Below, one piece after another: positions 17,626 through 26,210 of a stretch of 64,000 nt of DNA. The notes beneath the pieces are model-generated. The model was not told the DNA's origin. It did not search any database and worked only from the letters and a program-made list of their open reading frames with translations. This stretch comes from Verrucomicrobiota bacterium. GTDB lineage: Bacteria > Verrucomicrobiota > Verrucomicrobiia > Opitutales > Opitutaceae. Positions within the stretch are counted from its first letter, which is position 1. Each line of letters starts with the position of its first letter. A program made the position numbers and the translations under genes. The stretch is taken from positions 134,714 to 198,713 of the forward strand of contig JAEWKR010000021.1 in NCBI GenBank assembly GCA_023457715.1. Direction: 5' to 3'.

Positions 17626-18235
17626 GGCGAGGGGAGGTTTTCTGGCGTTCTTCAAGCAGGGCCCGAATGGCCCTTAACTCCTCGACCGCCTCGCGCAAGG
17701 CTGCCGCCGCTTCCGCCTGGTCCGCAGCCGGCGCGAGTGTGCCCGGCCCGGCGTTCACCGACGCGGCCGCGCCCGACATGGCCGCCCCCAGAGAAGCAGG
17801 GCTCCCCGCCGCCGCATCCACGGGCGCAGCGGGATGGTCCTTCACGCCGCGCATGCGGGCGTAGAGAAAATCACGGACCGCCTCGAACTCCTTGATCCCC
17901 TCGATCGTCATCTCGGCTGAACTGCTCCCCGACGCCGTCTGGACCAGAATGCGGGCCAGGCCGAGCCAGCGTTCCACGAAGTTCGACTTCAGGTGGATGT
18001 CCTGGATGCGAGAATAGTTCACGATCACCTGCCGGCGAAACAGGACCCCCCAGCTCATCGAGATCCCATCATCCGTGAAGCGGTATCGCATCGTGTGATA
18101 CCGAAAATAAAGCGGCAGGGCGACGAACGGGAACAGGGGCGGGAAGACCAGGGCGGAAAGCAGATAGTACGTCATCAGCGCCCGGTCGGGACGCTCGATC
18201 GCCTGAATCTGCCGGTCAGGGGGGGACTCGGTCAT
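17618..18235 (-). CDS. bPH2 domain membrane protein, smaller member of pair
   Basis: 205 residues. Two close hydrophobic segments (MTYYLLSALVFPPLFPFVALPLYF, ~21-45) precede a bPH2 domain (~47-130: YRFTDDGISMSWGVLFRRQVIVNYSRIQDIHLKSNFVERWLGL). The Ala-rich C-terminus ends in a coiled-coil-like helix (AAALREAVEELRAIRALLEERQK). The start at 18235 is chosen over one eight codons earlier because the helix begins soon after; both are possible. It is upstream of, and overlaps, the larger bPH2 gene, the paired YdbS-YdbT arrangement. Confidence 0.8.
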   Translation of the reverse strand: MTESPPDRQIQAIERPDRALMTYYLLSALVFPPLFPFVALPLYFRYHTMRYRFTDDGISMSWGVLFRRQVIVNYSRIQDIHLKSNFVERWLGLARILVQTASGSSSAEMTIEGIKEFEAVRDFLYARMRGVKDHPAAPVDAAAGSPASLGAAMSGAAASVNAGPGTLAPAADQAEAAAALREAVEELRAIRALLEERQKTSPRHV

Positions 18236-18274
18236 GGCCAGCGACCAAACCGATTCCACCGCACTACGGCAAGC

Positions 18275-18314
18275 CCGGAGGGCCGGAAGGCCGGAGGGCC
18301 GGAGGGCCGGAAAG
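18275..18314. repeat. Five tandem octamers of the CCGGAGGG family
   Basis: Units read CCGGAGGG, CCGGAAGG, CCGGAGGG, CCGGAGGG and CCGGAAAG in strict 8-base register, in the gap between the VasI-like gene and the bPH2 pair. Same unit as the tracts at 16603 and 57407-57540; here no complementary arm is seen nearby. Confidence 0.8.
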
Positions 18315-18380
18315 CCAGGGCCAGACCTGCGAACCTGCCCAACTCCTCCGGCTCGCGGCTTTCGGCGTCTTCGTTCTCGC

Positions 18381-18920
18381 CTACTTCGTATAACTGATCC
18401 CGGCGGCCAGCAGCGCCTTGATCACCAGGTCCATTTCGACGGGCGTGAAATGCGCCGTCACCGCGTCTGTCCTGGACGGAGTGGCCGTGACCTCGAGCAG
18501 GGAAGCCTCTTTCAGCCGGCGGATGAAGGCCAGGCCATCCCCCGGTACCAGGAGCGCCCGGCCATCCTGCGACGGCCGCCACTGCCCCGCCTCCGGCGGC
18601 GCGTCCGCGGCGAAGCGCACCTGCACCGGCACCGCCTTGCTGCCGAGGAACGTGTCGAACAGCACCAGGGCCAGCGTCCGCCCGCCGCGATACCGCAGCA
18701 CGAGGCGCGGCGTCACCTCGCCAAACCCGCTCTTGATCGGGCGGTCAGCCTCGAGCGTCGCGAGGACGGACTGCCCGCCGTCCGCCGTCGGCTCCACCGT
18801 GATCCGCCACGTTCTCGCGGGGGCTGCCGTTGGAGCCGGGGTGTCCTCACCCCGTCCCTCGCTGGCACGCAGATCCGCTCCAACCAGACCCAGCACAAGA
18901 ATCAGGAAGACGCGGAGCAT
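18381..18920 (-). CDS. Exported protein resembling type VI secretion-associated VasI
   Basis: 179 residues with an N-terminal signal peptide (MLRVFLILVLGLVGADLRAS). The body gives a compact beta domain: ITVEPTADGGQSVLATLEAD, TPRLVLRYRGGRTLALVLFD, VPVQVRFAADAPPEAGQW and FIRRLKEASLLEVTATPS, ending HFTPVEMDLVIKALLAAG. That order (substrate-like strands, W, then F...I..L..A..L.V...P and a final helix) is reminiscent of VasI/YfcZ-like proteins tied to type VI secretion. No T6SS gene is present in the window, so this is only a family resemblance. Tandem with the esterase upstream and the bPH2 pair downstream. Confidence 0.6.
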   Translation of the reverse strand: MLRVFLILVLGLVGADLRASEGRGEDTPAPTAAPARTWRITVEPTADGGQSVLATLEADRPIKSGFGEVTPRLVLRYRGGRTLALVLFDTFLGSKAVPVQVRFAADAPPEAGQWRPSQDGRALLVPGDGLAFIRRLKEASLLEVTATPSRTDAVTAHFTPVEMDLVIKALLAAGISYTK

Positions 18921-18994
18921 GCGCCCAGTAGACGGATTTCCCGCCCGGCCGCCAGTGCGTCTTGCCGGCAAGCCGCCCCCGGTCCGAGCCCAAA

Positions 18995-19020
18995 ATGGAC
19001 CGCGGGGCGGCCCGCCCGCA
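18995..19020. repeat. GC-rich palindromic repeat, copy 1 (half-degenerate)
   Basis: Reads ATGGACCGCGGGGCGG then CCCGCCCGCA. It matches the copy at 51861-51889 over its left arm with one extra G and lacks the terminal CGGTCC of the right arm. It sits directly before a CTGAAAT heptamer tract. Confidence 0.7.
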
Positions 19021-19025
19021 CCGAT

Positions 19026-19053
19026 CTGAGATCTGAAATTTGAAATCTGAAAT
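19026..19053. repeat. Four CTGAAAT-family heptamers
   Basis: Units CTGAGAT, CTGAAAT, TTGAAAT and CTGAAAT end 8 bases before the esterase stop. The last three units are the same, in the same order, as the first three units of the right arm at 42625-42645. No matching inverse arm is present here. Confidence 0.75.
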
Positions 19054-19060
19054 TCTTCTC

Positions 19061-19948
19061 CTACAGCCGGCTCGCGGGACCCGTTTCCGGCGCAAGCGGC
19101 TCGAAGACATACCGCAACCCGCGATGGTAAGTCTCGACCTGCATGCCGCCGTGGCGCTCGTCCTCGATAAAACGGAACTGGTACGTGAGACCCTTGTAAT
19201 TGCGTGAGGCGATCCGCTGGTTCATCCGAATGATCCCACCCAGAAAATCGGGCGTCTCGTTGCCGCCACCGGTCATGTACAACCGTGCGTTGATCGGACG
19301 CTTGGCGGCGGCGAACTTTTCCTCGTAGCCCAGCAACCAGTCGTTGCCGACAATCACGGCGGGCGTGGCCGCGATGTAGCCCTGGAACAGGTCCGGCTGG
19401 GTGTACATCGCGTACAGCGTGAACAACCCGCCGAGCGACGCGCCGGCCATCACCCGGTACGAGGGATCCGCCCGGTACTCGCGTTCGATGAAGGGAATGA
19501 TTTCGGTCTGGATGGACTTCAGGAATTCCGCCGCATGCCCGCTGTCCTCCGGCTTGCCCCACGGCAGCGGCGCGGGGCTCAGGTCCCAGCCGCGCATCTG
19601 TCCATAGTCCACGTTTTCGCCGGGATACCCGATGCCGACGACGATGATCTCGGGCAGCACGCGATCATAAACCAGGGAACCGGCGCTCGTCGTGAGCTTC
19701 GTAAAATCCCAGTATCCATCCGTCACATAAATGACCGGATATTTCTTCTCCGGCGATTTTTGGTAACTGGCCGGCAGGCCGACATGCAGTTGATACTGAC
19801 GCCCGGTCGGGCTCTTCGGCAGGACCCGGAGTTCCGAACCGGGGATGGCATGAGGGGGGTGCTTCGGCGCGGACTGGGCGAAAGCGGGTCCGCTGAGGGC
19901 CAGACCAAGCAAGGCGGCCAACGTGGGGAGGAGGGGTTTGATACGCAT
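19061..19948 (-). CDS. Secreted alpha/beta-hydrolase esterase (enterochelin esterase/feruloyl esterase-like)
   Basis: 295 residues. Signal peptide MRIKPLLPTLAALLGLALSGPAFA, cleavage near 24. Alpha/beta-hydrolase of the putative esterase family (PF00756 type): YPVIYVTDGYWDF after the first strands, nucleophile elbow GASLGG with S171, and a histidine near the C-terminus in EDERHGGM completing the triad. Homologues include IroE/Fes-like siderophore esterases and feruloyl or acetyl-xylan esterases. Given the surrounding glycosidases a hemicellulose esterase is attractive, but a siderophore role is equally allowed by sequence. Confidence 0.82.
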   Translation of the reverse strand: MRIKPLLPTLAALLGLALSGPAFAQSAPKHPPHAIPGSELRVLPKSPTGRQYQLHVGLPASYQKSPEKKYPVIYVTDGYWDFTKLTTSAGSLVYDRVLPEIIVVGIGYPGENVDYGQMRGWDLSPAPLPWGKPEDSGHAAEFLKSIQTEIIPFIEREYRADPSYRVMAGASLGGLFTLYAMYTQPDLFQGYIAATPAVIVGNDWLLGYEEKFAAAKRPINARLYMTGGGNETPDFLGGIIRMNQRIASRNYKGLTYQFRFIEDERHGGMQVETYHRGLRYVFEPLAPETGPASRL

Positions 19949-19997
19949 CGGAAAGGAAACTAACCCCGTCCGCGGCGTTTTCCCACCTCCTTTCAGG

Positions 19998-20025
19998 ATT
20001 TGAGATCCGAGATTTGAGATTTGAG
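19998..20025. repeat. Four ATTTGAG-family heptamers
   Basis: Units ATTTGAG, ATCCGAG, ATTTGAG and ATTTGAG, then ATCAGG, in the gap upstream of the esterase. A variant of the 7-base tracts at 19026 and 42534, with the same period and similar composition. Confidence 0.65.
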
Positions 20026-20236
20026 ATCAGGAGCGTCTCATTCCGGGGACCCGGGGCGCGCTCACGCCCCTTTTTCCCTGGAGCCTTCCACCAAATACGC
20101 CCCATTAGTCGTCAATCTACACGACCGCGGAGCCCTGGCGTCATGCTTGCGTCCGTAGTGTAAAGTGCTGTCACATTCGGTTGCGTCAGGAACCTGCCCT
20201 CTGCGGGCTCCGGGACGCATCGAACCCCAACTTCTC

Positions 20237-22261
20237 ATGTCGAACCGCCTGACCCCTGGAGTGCGAGCCCTCGCGTTGCTCAGCCTGGCCGCCTCCGCCC
20301 TCGCCGCCCCGAAAATCGATCTGACCCGCATCGAACCGGTCCCGGCCAACCAACCGATCCCGATCGTGGATTTCTTCCGCCAGCCCGTCCTGTCGGAGCC
20401 CAAGATCAACCGGGCCGGCACCCACGTGGCCGCCCTCGGATCGTCCCCCCAGGATCGTGGCGTGCTCGTCGTGATCGAGCTGGCAAGCAAGAAGTCCGAA
20501 GTGGCCGCCCCCTCCGGCGAACGCGATATCTACGATGCCCACTGGCTCGGCAACGACCGCGTGCTGTTCAATCTTTCGAGCGAGAAACTCAAGGGCATGG
20601 CCATGTGCGTCGCCCAGGTCGGGCGCATCAGCCGCTCCTACCCGGTGCTCCAGTACGGCGGCCCCCAGCTGGTCCGCATCCCAGAGGAAAAGCCCCTGCA
20701 ACCGCTCGTGTGGATGCGCCGCGATTTCGAGACGGGCAAGGACGAAGGCGTCCACGGCATCAACACCCTGATCGAGCTCGGGCCGGTGTACGATCTGTTC
20801 GCCTCCAACCGCAGCGGCAATGAGCAGAACGAAATCCGCCACGCCAACAACCAGCACATGGTGGAAAGCTATCCGATCCCGAAGGATGGCATCACCACGG
20901 AATACCTCTGCGACAAGGACGACAAACTGGCCTTCGCGATCAACTCGCGCGATGGGGTGCTCTCGCTCTACCGCCTCGAGGGGAAATCGTGGATCAAATG
21001 CCCGGTCAACCTTGATGACATTGACGTGCTCGGCACCGGCCCGAACCCGGGGGAAATCCTCGTGCTGGGCCCCCGGCAGGACGGCAAACCGCGCGCGCTG
21101 CAACTGATGAACGCGCTGACGGGCGAACCCGGCACGGTGCTCCTGCAGGACGACGACTACGACATCCACGGCCGGATCTACCGGGAGTTCGGCACCCAGC
21201 GCATCCTTGGCGTCCGCTACCACCGGAACACCCCGCGCATGGTGTGGTTCGACGCGAAATTCCTCGAGGTGCAGAAGGCGCTCGATGGTCTGTTCCCGGG
21301 CCAGGTCGTTGAAATCCTCGACTGGAACAAGGACGTCACGAAGTTCGTCGTCGGCCGCTACACGGACCGGCAGCCCGTCATCTATGACTGGGTGGACCTC
21401 CAGGCGGGCAGCGCCGGTCCCATCCGCCAGTCCCGGCCCTGGATCGATCCAACCCGCATGGCCGCGACGAACATGCTCAAGTTCAAGACCGCGGACGGGC
21501 GCCAGCTGGACGCCTACCTCACCCTCCCCGCCGGCACCTCCCGCGAGAAGCCGGCCCCGATGGTGGTGCTCCCGCACGACGGCCCTTATCAGCGCGACAC
21601 GCTCGGCTTCAACGCCCAGGTGCAGTTCTACGCCAGCCGCGGCTACGCCGTGCTCCAGCCGAACTATCGCGGATCGCCGGGCCGCAATTGGGCGTTTCCG
21701 CGGGAGGACGAATGGGACTACGTGAAAATGCGCGATGACGTGTTCTCCGCCACCCGCACGGCGCTGGCCACGAAGCTCCTCGACCGCAGCCGGGTCGCCA
21801 TCGTCGGCACCTCCTTCGGCGGCTACCTGGCCCTGGCCGGCGCGGTACACCAGCCCACCCTTTACCGCTGCGCCGTGGCGATCAACGGCGTTTTCGACTG
21901 GGGCAAGTGGTACGACCAATCCAAATACAACCAGCATGATTCCGCCCACTTCGGCTGGATGAAGCGCCGGATCGGCGACGCCGACGTGCGCAAAGACTGG
22001 TATGAAGCGATCTCGCCGATGCGGCAGGCCGGCCAGGTGAAGGTCCCGATGTTCATCGCGCACGGCAAGGAGGACTCGGTCCAGGAAATGGAGCAGGCCC
22101 GCGAACTGCTCTCCCGCCTCGACAAGGGGCTCGGGCACGAGCAGATGACGGTCGGCGGCGATGGCCATGGCATGGGCTACGTCGACAACCAGGTTGAGAT
22201 GTATGCGCGGATCGAGGCCTTCCTCGCGAAGCACCTCGCCGCGGGTGCGGCTGCGCGCTGA
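20237..22261 (+). CDS. Exported S9-family prolyl oligopeptidase
   Basis: 674 residues. Signal peptide MSNRLTPGVRALALLSLAASALA, then an N-terminal beta-propeller region (~45-400) and a C-terminal alpha/beta-hydrolase domain (~410-670). Catalytic triad: S526 in GTSFGGYLAL, D613 in HGKEDSVQ, H644 in GDGHGMG. FYASRGYAVLQPNYRGSPG is the characteristic strand-loop of the S9C/dipeptidyl-aminopeptidase branch. It likely cleaves peptides in the periplasm. The ATG at 20237 begins the signal peptide exactly. The GNAT gene follows 48 bases later on the same strand. Confidence 0.9.
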   Translation: MSNRLTPGVRALALLSLAASALAAPKIDLTRIEPVPANQPIPIVDFFRQPVLSEPKINRAGTHVAALGSSPQDRGVLVVIELASKKSEVAAPSGERDIYDAHWLGNDRVLFNLSSEKLKGMAMCVAQVGRISRSYPVLQYGGPQLVRIPEEKPLQPLVWMRRDFETGKDEGVHGINTLIELGPVYDLFASNRSGNEQNEIRHANNQHMVESYPIPKDGITTEYLCDKDDKLAFAINSRDGVLSLYRLEGKSWIKCPVNLDDIDVLGTGPNPGEILVLGPRQDGKPRALQLMNALTGEPGTVLLQDDDYDIHGRIYREFGTQRILGVRYHRNTPRMVWFDAKFLEVQKALDGLFPGQVVEILDWNKDVTKFVVGRYTDRQPVIYDWVDLQAGSAGPIRQSRPWIDPTRMAATNMLKFKTADGRQLDAYLTLPAGTSREKPAPMVVLPHDGPYQRDTLGFNAQVQFYASRGYAVLQPNYRGSPGRNWAFPREDEWDYVKMRDDVFSATRTALATKLLDRSRVAIVGTSFGGYLALAGAVHQPTLYRCAVAINGVFDWGKWYDQSKYNQHDSAHFGWMKRRIGDADVRKDWYEAISPMRQAGQVKVPMFIAHGKEDSVQEMEQARELLSRLDKGLGHEQMTVGGDGHGMGYVDNQVEMYARIEAFLAKHLAAGAAAR

Positions 22262-22309
22262 GTGCGTTTTGCCCGGCGCGTCCCGCGGGATGCGCCGGGC
22301 CGCCTTCTC

Positions 22310-22822
22310 ATGCCCCACGTGCAACTCCGCCAATGGCAGGATTCGGACGCGGAGCCGTACGCGGCGCTGAACGCCGATCCGGAGGTCATGCAATACTTCC
22401 CCGCGCGGCTCAGCCGCGCGGAATCCCTCGCCTCGATGGAACGCCAGCGCGCGCTCATCGAGGAACGGGGCTGGGGCCTCTGGGCCGTCGAAGTGGAGGG
22501 GGAGTTCGCCGGTTTCACCGGCCTCGCCGTGCCCACCTTCGAGGCCCCCTTCATGCCGTGCGTCGAAATCGGCTGGCGGCTGGCGCGGCCCTTCTGGGGT
22601 CGCGGGGTGGCCTTTGCCGCCGCCCGCCAGGCGATGCACTACGCCTTCGCGGTCCTCGATCTGCCCGAACTCGTTTCCTTCACCGTCGCCGCCAATCAGC
22701 GTTCGCGGCGGCTCATGGAGCGCGTCGGTTTCGTGCATCAGCCGCACGAGGACTTCCTCCATCCCCTCCTTCCCGCCGGGCACCCCCTGCAGAAGCACGT
22801 GCTTTACCGCAAGCGCCGGTAG
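22310..22822 (+). CDS. GNAT-family N-acetyltransferase (RimJ/RimL type)
   Basis: 170 residues covering one GNAT_3 domain: RQWQDSDAEPYAALNADPEVMQYFP at the N-terminus, GWRLARPFWGRGVAFAAARQ as the acetyl-CoA-binding motif A (GRGVA), and FTVAANQRSRRLMERVGF as motif B. The last ~25 residues (HPLLPAGHPLQKHVLYRKRR) are common in bacterial RimL-like enzymes. Start at 22310; the upstream in-frame codons are not domain-like. Substrate could be a protein N-terminus or a small amine. Confidence 0.88.
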   Translation: MPHVQLRQWQDSDAEPYAALNADPEVMQYFPARLSRAESLASMERQRALIEERGWGLWAVEVEGEFAGFTGLAVPTFEAPFMPCVEIGWRLARPFWGRGVAFAAARQAMHYAFAVLDLPELVSFTVAANQRSRRLMERVGFVHQPHEDFLHPLLPAGHPLQKHVLYRKRR

Positions 22823-22899
22823 CGATGCCGGCTCCGTCTCCGACGCCGGCCTGGCCTGGTGCGTCGAGCCGCGCTGCGCCCTCCGCGCTCCCCCCGCCC

Positions 22900-24258
22900 A
22901 TGAGTGACTTCAACCTGCTGGTTCGCGGCGGCACCGTCGGCCACAACGGCGGACTCCAGGTCGTCGACATCGCCGTGGCCGAAGAGACGATCGTCGCGAT
23001 CGCCCCGAACCTGCGCGGCACCGCGGACGAGGAAATTGATGCCACCGACCGCTACGTGCTGCCCGGGTTCATCGATGCCTCCGTGCACTTCAACGAACCG
23101 GGGCGCGCGGAATGGGAGGGGTTTGCGACGGGATCCGCCGCGCTCGCGGCCGGCGGCGGCACCTGCTTCCTCGACCTGCCACTCCATTCCGAACCGCCGG
23201 TGCTGGATGCGGAACAGTTCCGCCGCAAACGGACGCTGGCCGAGGACAAATCCTGCCTTGATTTCGGACTGTGGGGCGGGCTGACGCCGCTGAATCTGGA
23301 CCGGCTCGCCGCGCTGCGGGATGCGGGTGCCGTCGGGTTCAAGGCGTTCCTTTCGGACAGCGGGAATCCCTCGTTCCCGCGGGTGGACGAACGCACGCTG
23401 CGCGAGGGCATGCGCCGGGCCGCCAAACTGGGCCTCCCGGTCGCCGTCCACCCGGAGGATGAGAGCCTCACGCGCACGCACACCGCCGTCGAAACGACCG
23501 CCGGTCGCACCGATGCCAAGGCGTGGCTGGCGGCCCGACCGATCGCGGCGGAGCTGGCGGGCCTGCGCCTCGCGCTCGAACTGGCCGGAGAGACGGGGTG
23601 CGCCCTGCATGTCGCCCAGGTCAGCAGCACGGAAGCGGTTGCCTTGATCGAACGCGCCCGGGATCAGAGGATCGATGTCACCGCGGAAACCGGTCCGCAC
23701 CACCTGCTCCTCAACGCGCAGGACGTGGCGAAGATCGGCGCCGTCGCGAAGTCCGCCCCGCCCATCCGCGACGAGAAGACGCGGCAGGCGCTTTGGGCCG
23801 ACCTTCGCGCGCGCCGGATTCATACGGTCGGCTCAAACCACGCGCCGGTGTCGCCGGAGCTGAAAAACACGCCCGATTTTTTCGCGGCCGCCGTCGGCGT
23901 CGCCGGTTGCCAGCATGGTTTCCCGCTGCTGTTCTCCGCGTGCGCGGAAACCCTCGACGGCGACCTGCCGCTCCTCGCCGCCGCCCTGTCGCAGCGCGTG
24001 GCCCAACGCTTCCGGATCAGCCGCAAGCGGGGGCTTGAGCCGGGGGCGGATGCCGACTTCACGCTCGTGCGCCTGGCGAAACCGGAACGCATCGAGGCGG
24101 ACGAGCTTTGGACCCGCCACCAGTTCAGCCCCTATGTGGGCCGCAGGACGCGTGCGCGTATCACGGATACGTTCGTGCGCGGTCACGCCGTATACCGTGG
24201 CGGCCGGCTGGTGAACTTCGCCGCGCCCGGCATCTTCCTCCGTCCCGACAAAGGCTGA
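22900..24258 (+). CDS. Allantoinase/dihydroorotase-like cyclic amidohydrolase with altered metal site
   Basis: 452 residues, amidohydrolase superfamily. The block HFNEPGRAEWEGFATGSAAL is diagnostic of the allantoinase branch. The carboxylated lysine (K148, GFKAFLSD) and later histidines H184 (VAVHPED) and H237 (LHVAQVSS) are kept. Two key residues are not: the first histidine of the HxH pair is S61 (DASVHFNEPG; only H63 remains), and the catalytic/metal aspartate of SDH(S/A)P is N313 (GSNHAP). It may be an inactive partner, as PyrC' is for aspartate transcarbamoylase, or an enzyme with one metal. It is convergent with an NCS2 purine/pyrimidine permease gene. Symbol withheld. Confidence 0.85.
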   Translation: MSDFNLLVRGGTVGHNGGLQVVDIAVAEETIVAIAPNLRGTADEEIDATDRYVLPGFIDASVHFNEPGRAEWEGFATGSAALAAGGGTCFLDLPLHSEPPVLDAEQFRRKRTLAEDKSCLDFGLWGGLTPLNLDRLAALRDAGAVGFKAFLSDSGNPSFPRVDERTLREGMRRAAKLGLPVAVHPEDESLTRTHTAVETTAGRTDAKAWLAARPIAAELAGLRLALELAGETGCALHVAQVSSTEAVALIERARDQRIDVTAETGPHHLLLNAQDVAKIGAVAKSAPPIRDEKTRQALWADLRARRIHTVGSNHAPVSPELKNTPDFFAAAVGVAGCQHGFPLLFSACAETLDGDLPLLAAALSQRVAQRFRISRKRGLEPGADADFTLVRLAKPERIEADELWTRHQFSPYVGRRTRARITDTFVRGHAVYRGGRLVNFAAPGIFLRPDKG

Positions 24259-24338
24259 CTCCGTCCACGGGCCGCCCCACGGCGTTCTCCGGGCCCCAGC
24301 CACGCGGCGAGGCGCAGGAGGGTTTGCCCTGCCTCCGC

Positions 24339-25670
24339 TCAAAACGGCCAGACGTGGAAAAACTGCAGGAAGAAGACCGCGGCCACGGCGTAGCCCACCG
24401 GCGTCAGCCGCTTCGGCTCGCCCGTTGCGAGGGCGAGGAGCGCCGCCGAGATGAGGCCGAAGCCGATGCCTTCCGCGATGCTGAACGTCAGCGGAATGGC
24501 GAGAATGGTCAGCACCGCCGGTGCCGCCACGCGGAAGTCCGCCATCTCGATCTCGGTGACCGACTGCATCATGAACACCCCCACGATCACCAGCGCCGGA
24601 GCCGTCGCGACCGCGGGGATCGCGAGGATCAGGGGCGTGAAGCACAAGGCGAGGAGCATCAGGAGCGCCGTCACGATCGTGGATAAACCCGTGCGCCCGC
24701 CCGCCTCCACCCCCGAGGCGGACTCGATGTAGCTGACGACGGTCGAGGTGCCGAACAGCGCGCTCAGCAGGGTGGCGGTCGAATCCGCCAGCAACGCGCG
24801 TCCCGCCTTGGGCAGCGTCCCGTCCGGCTGCAGCAGCCCGGCGCGCTTGGTCACGCCAATCAGGGTGCCGAGATTGTCGAACATATCGACGAGCAGCAGG
24901 GTGAGGATCAGCGGGAGCGCCACGCGGAACGCGTCCGCATTCGTGAGAAAGTTGAAGGTCAGCTTGAGCAGGACGGGCGCGGGCGACTCCGGCAGCGCCA
25001 GCCACTGTGAAGGCAGCGCGGTCACCTTCCCGCCCTCCGGCGTCGACACAAACAGGCCCGCGATCGTGACGACGATCATGCTGACGACGATTGCCCCCGG
25101 AATCCGCCGCGCGACCAGCACCGCGGTCAGCACGATGCCGCCGAAACACAACGCCACCGGGCCGGTGGCAAAATCGCCGTGCGCCACATACGTCGCCGGG
25201 TTCGCCACCACGACGCCGCCGTTCTTCAGCCCGATGAAGGCGATGAACAGACCGATCCCGCAGGTGATGGCGATCTTCAGCGGGTGCGGAATCGCCGCGA
25301 TGATCTTTTCCCGCACCCCCGTGAGCGAGAGCACGAGGAAGATCACCCCGTTCACGAACACCATCCCCAGGGCCTCGGTCCACGGCACGTTCTGCCCGAG
25401 GCAGATCGAAAAGGTGAAGAACGCATTGATGCCCATCCCCGGCGCCAGTGCGATCGGGTAATTGGTCATCAAGGCCATGATGATCGTCGCCAGCGCGGCC
25501 GTGAGCGCGGTGACGGTCACCAAGGCGCCCTTGTCCATCCCCGTGTTGGCCAGGATCGCCGGATTGACCGCGAGGATGTACGCCATCGCCGCAAACGTGG
25601 TGAAACCCGCCTGCACCTCGCGCATCGGCGAGGAGTGGTGCTGATCGAGGGCAAAGAAGCGTTTGAGCAT
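24339..25670 (-). CDS. NCS2-family nucleobase permease (AzgA/Ghx-like)
   Basis: 443 residues with about 12-14 membrane segments. AzgA-subgroup motifs: FTTFAAMAYILAVNP near the N-terminus, ALAPGMGINAFFTF (helix 3), GIGLFIAFIGLKNGG (helix 5), LLVDMFDNLGTLIGVTKRAG (helix 8) and SALFGTSTVVSYIESASGVEAGGRTGL (helix 10). These carriers import adenine, guanine or hypoxanthine with protons. It lies 80 bases from, and convergent with, the allantoinase-like gene, and the shared nucleobase theme is suggestive only. Divergent from the SemiSWEET-like gene across 198 bases. Confidence 0.92.
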   Translation of the reverse strand: MLKRFFALDQHHSSPMREVQAGFTTFAAMAYILAVNPAILANTGMDKGALVTVTALTAALATIIMALMTNYPIALAPGMGINAFFTFSICLGQNVPWTEALGMVFVNGVIFLVLSLTGVREKIIAAIPHPLKIAITCGIGLFIAFIGLKNGGVVVANPATYVAHGDFATGPVALCFGGIVLTAVLVARRIPGAIVVSMIVVTIAGLFVSTPEGGKVTALPSQWLALPESPAPVLLKLTFNFLTNADAFRVALPLILTLLLVDMFDNLGTLIGVTKRAGLLQPDGTLPKAGRALLADSTATLLSALFGTSTVVSYIESASGVEAGGRTGLSTIVTALLMLLALCFTPLILAIPAVATAPALVIVGVFMMQSVTEIEMADFRVAAPAVLTILAIPLTFSIAEGIGFGLISAALLALATGEPKRLTPVGYAVAAVFFLQFFHVWPF

Positions 25671-25868
25671 GCGAGGGGCCTGGACGCAGGGGGGAGGTCG
25701 AATTCAGCAACCCGCCTGGCCTGACCGGAGAAACAATCCAACACCCCCGCTGCGCCCCGCGAGTCGGAAAGCGCCCGAGGCACGGTCCGGCGGCATTTTC
25801 GAGGCGGTGCCCCGGATTCCGCAATTTTCGAGCAGACTCGATCCGAGGCCTCCGCGAGACTGGGACAA

Positions 25869-26210
25869 ATGACCTTAGGCCAGATCGCCGGTGTCCTGCC
25901 GGCCATAGTCTTTCCCACCGCCACCGCGCTCCAGTTGCTTCGCACCCTGCGGACCGATTCCGCCGCCGGAGTGAGCATCTCGAGCTGGACCATGTTCGGG
26001 GTGGCGAATGTCGCCCTGTACCTCTACACCGGCCGCTATACGGAATGGCAGGCCATCTCGGGGCTGCTGCTCACGGCGGTCCTCGACTTCGCCATCGTCG
26101 GGGTGGCGCTGGTGGGACGGTCCACCCGCAGGACGGCGGCGACGGGGACTTGCAGCGCGACGGGAAAGTCGCAGGCTGCGGCGCATGAGCGCGAAGAAAA
26201 AAACGGCTAG
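25869..26210 (+). CDS. SemiSWEET/PQ-loop-like small membrane protein
   Basis: 113 residues, three predicted membrane helices in the first ~85 residues: IAGVLPAIVFPTATALQLL, SISSWTMFGVANVALYLYTGRY and ISGLLLTAVLDFAIVGVAL. The loop LLRTLRTDSAAGVSISSW matches the K(S/T)..GvS...W signature of bacterial SemiSWEET and PQ-loop proteins, which act as dimeric sugar carriers, although the classical PQ is replaced (FPTATALQ). The hydrophilic C-terminus overlaps the next gene by 26 bases, so its exact end may be functionless. Transport of sugars is inferred. Confidence 0.65.
   Translation: MTLGQIAGVLPAIVFPTATALQLLRTLRTDSAAGVSISSWTMFGVANVALYLYTGRYTEWQAISGLLLTAVLDFAIVGVALVGRSTRRTAATGTCSATGKSQAAAHEREEKNG

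Noticed and set aside
20186..22798. 870-codon minus-strand frame opposite the S9 peptidase and GNAT genes
   Set aside because: A by-product of high-GC codon use. The plus strand has a signal peptide, full S9 triad and GNAT motifs; the antisense reading has no recognisable fold.
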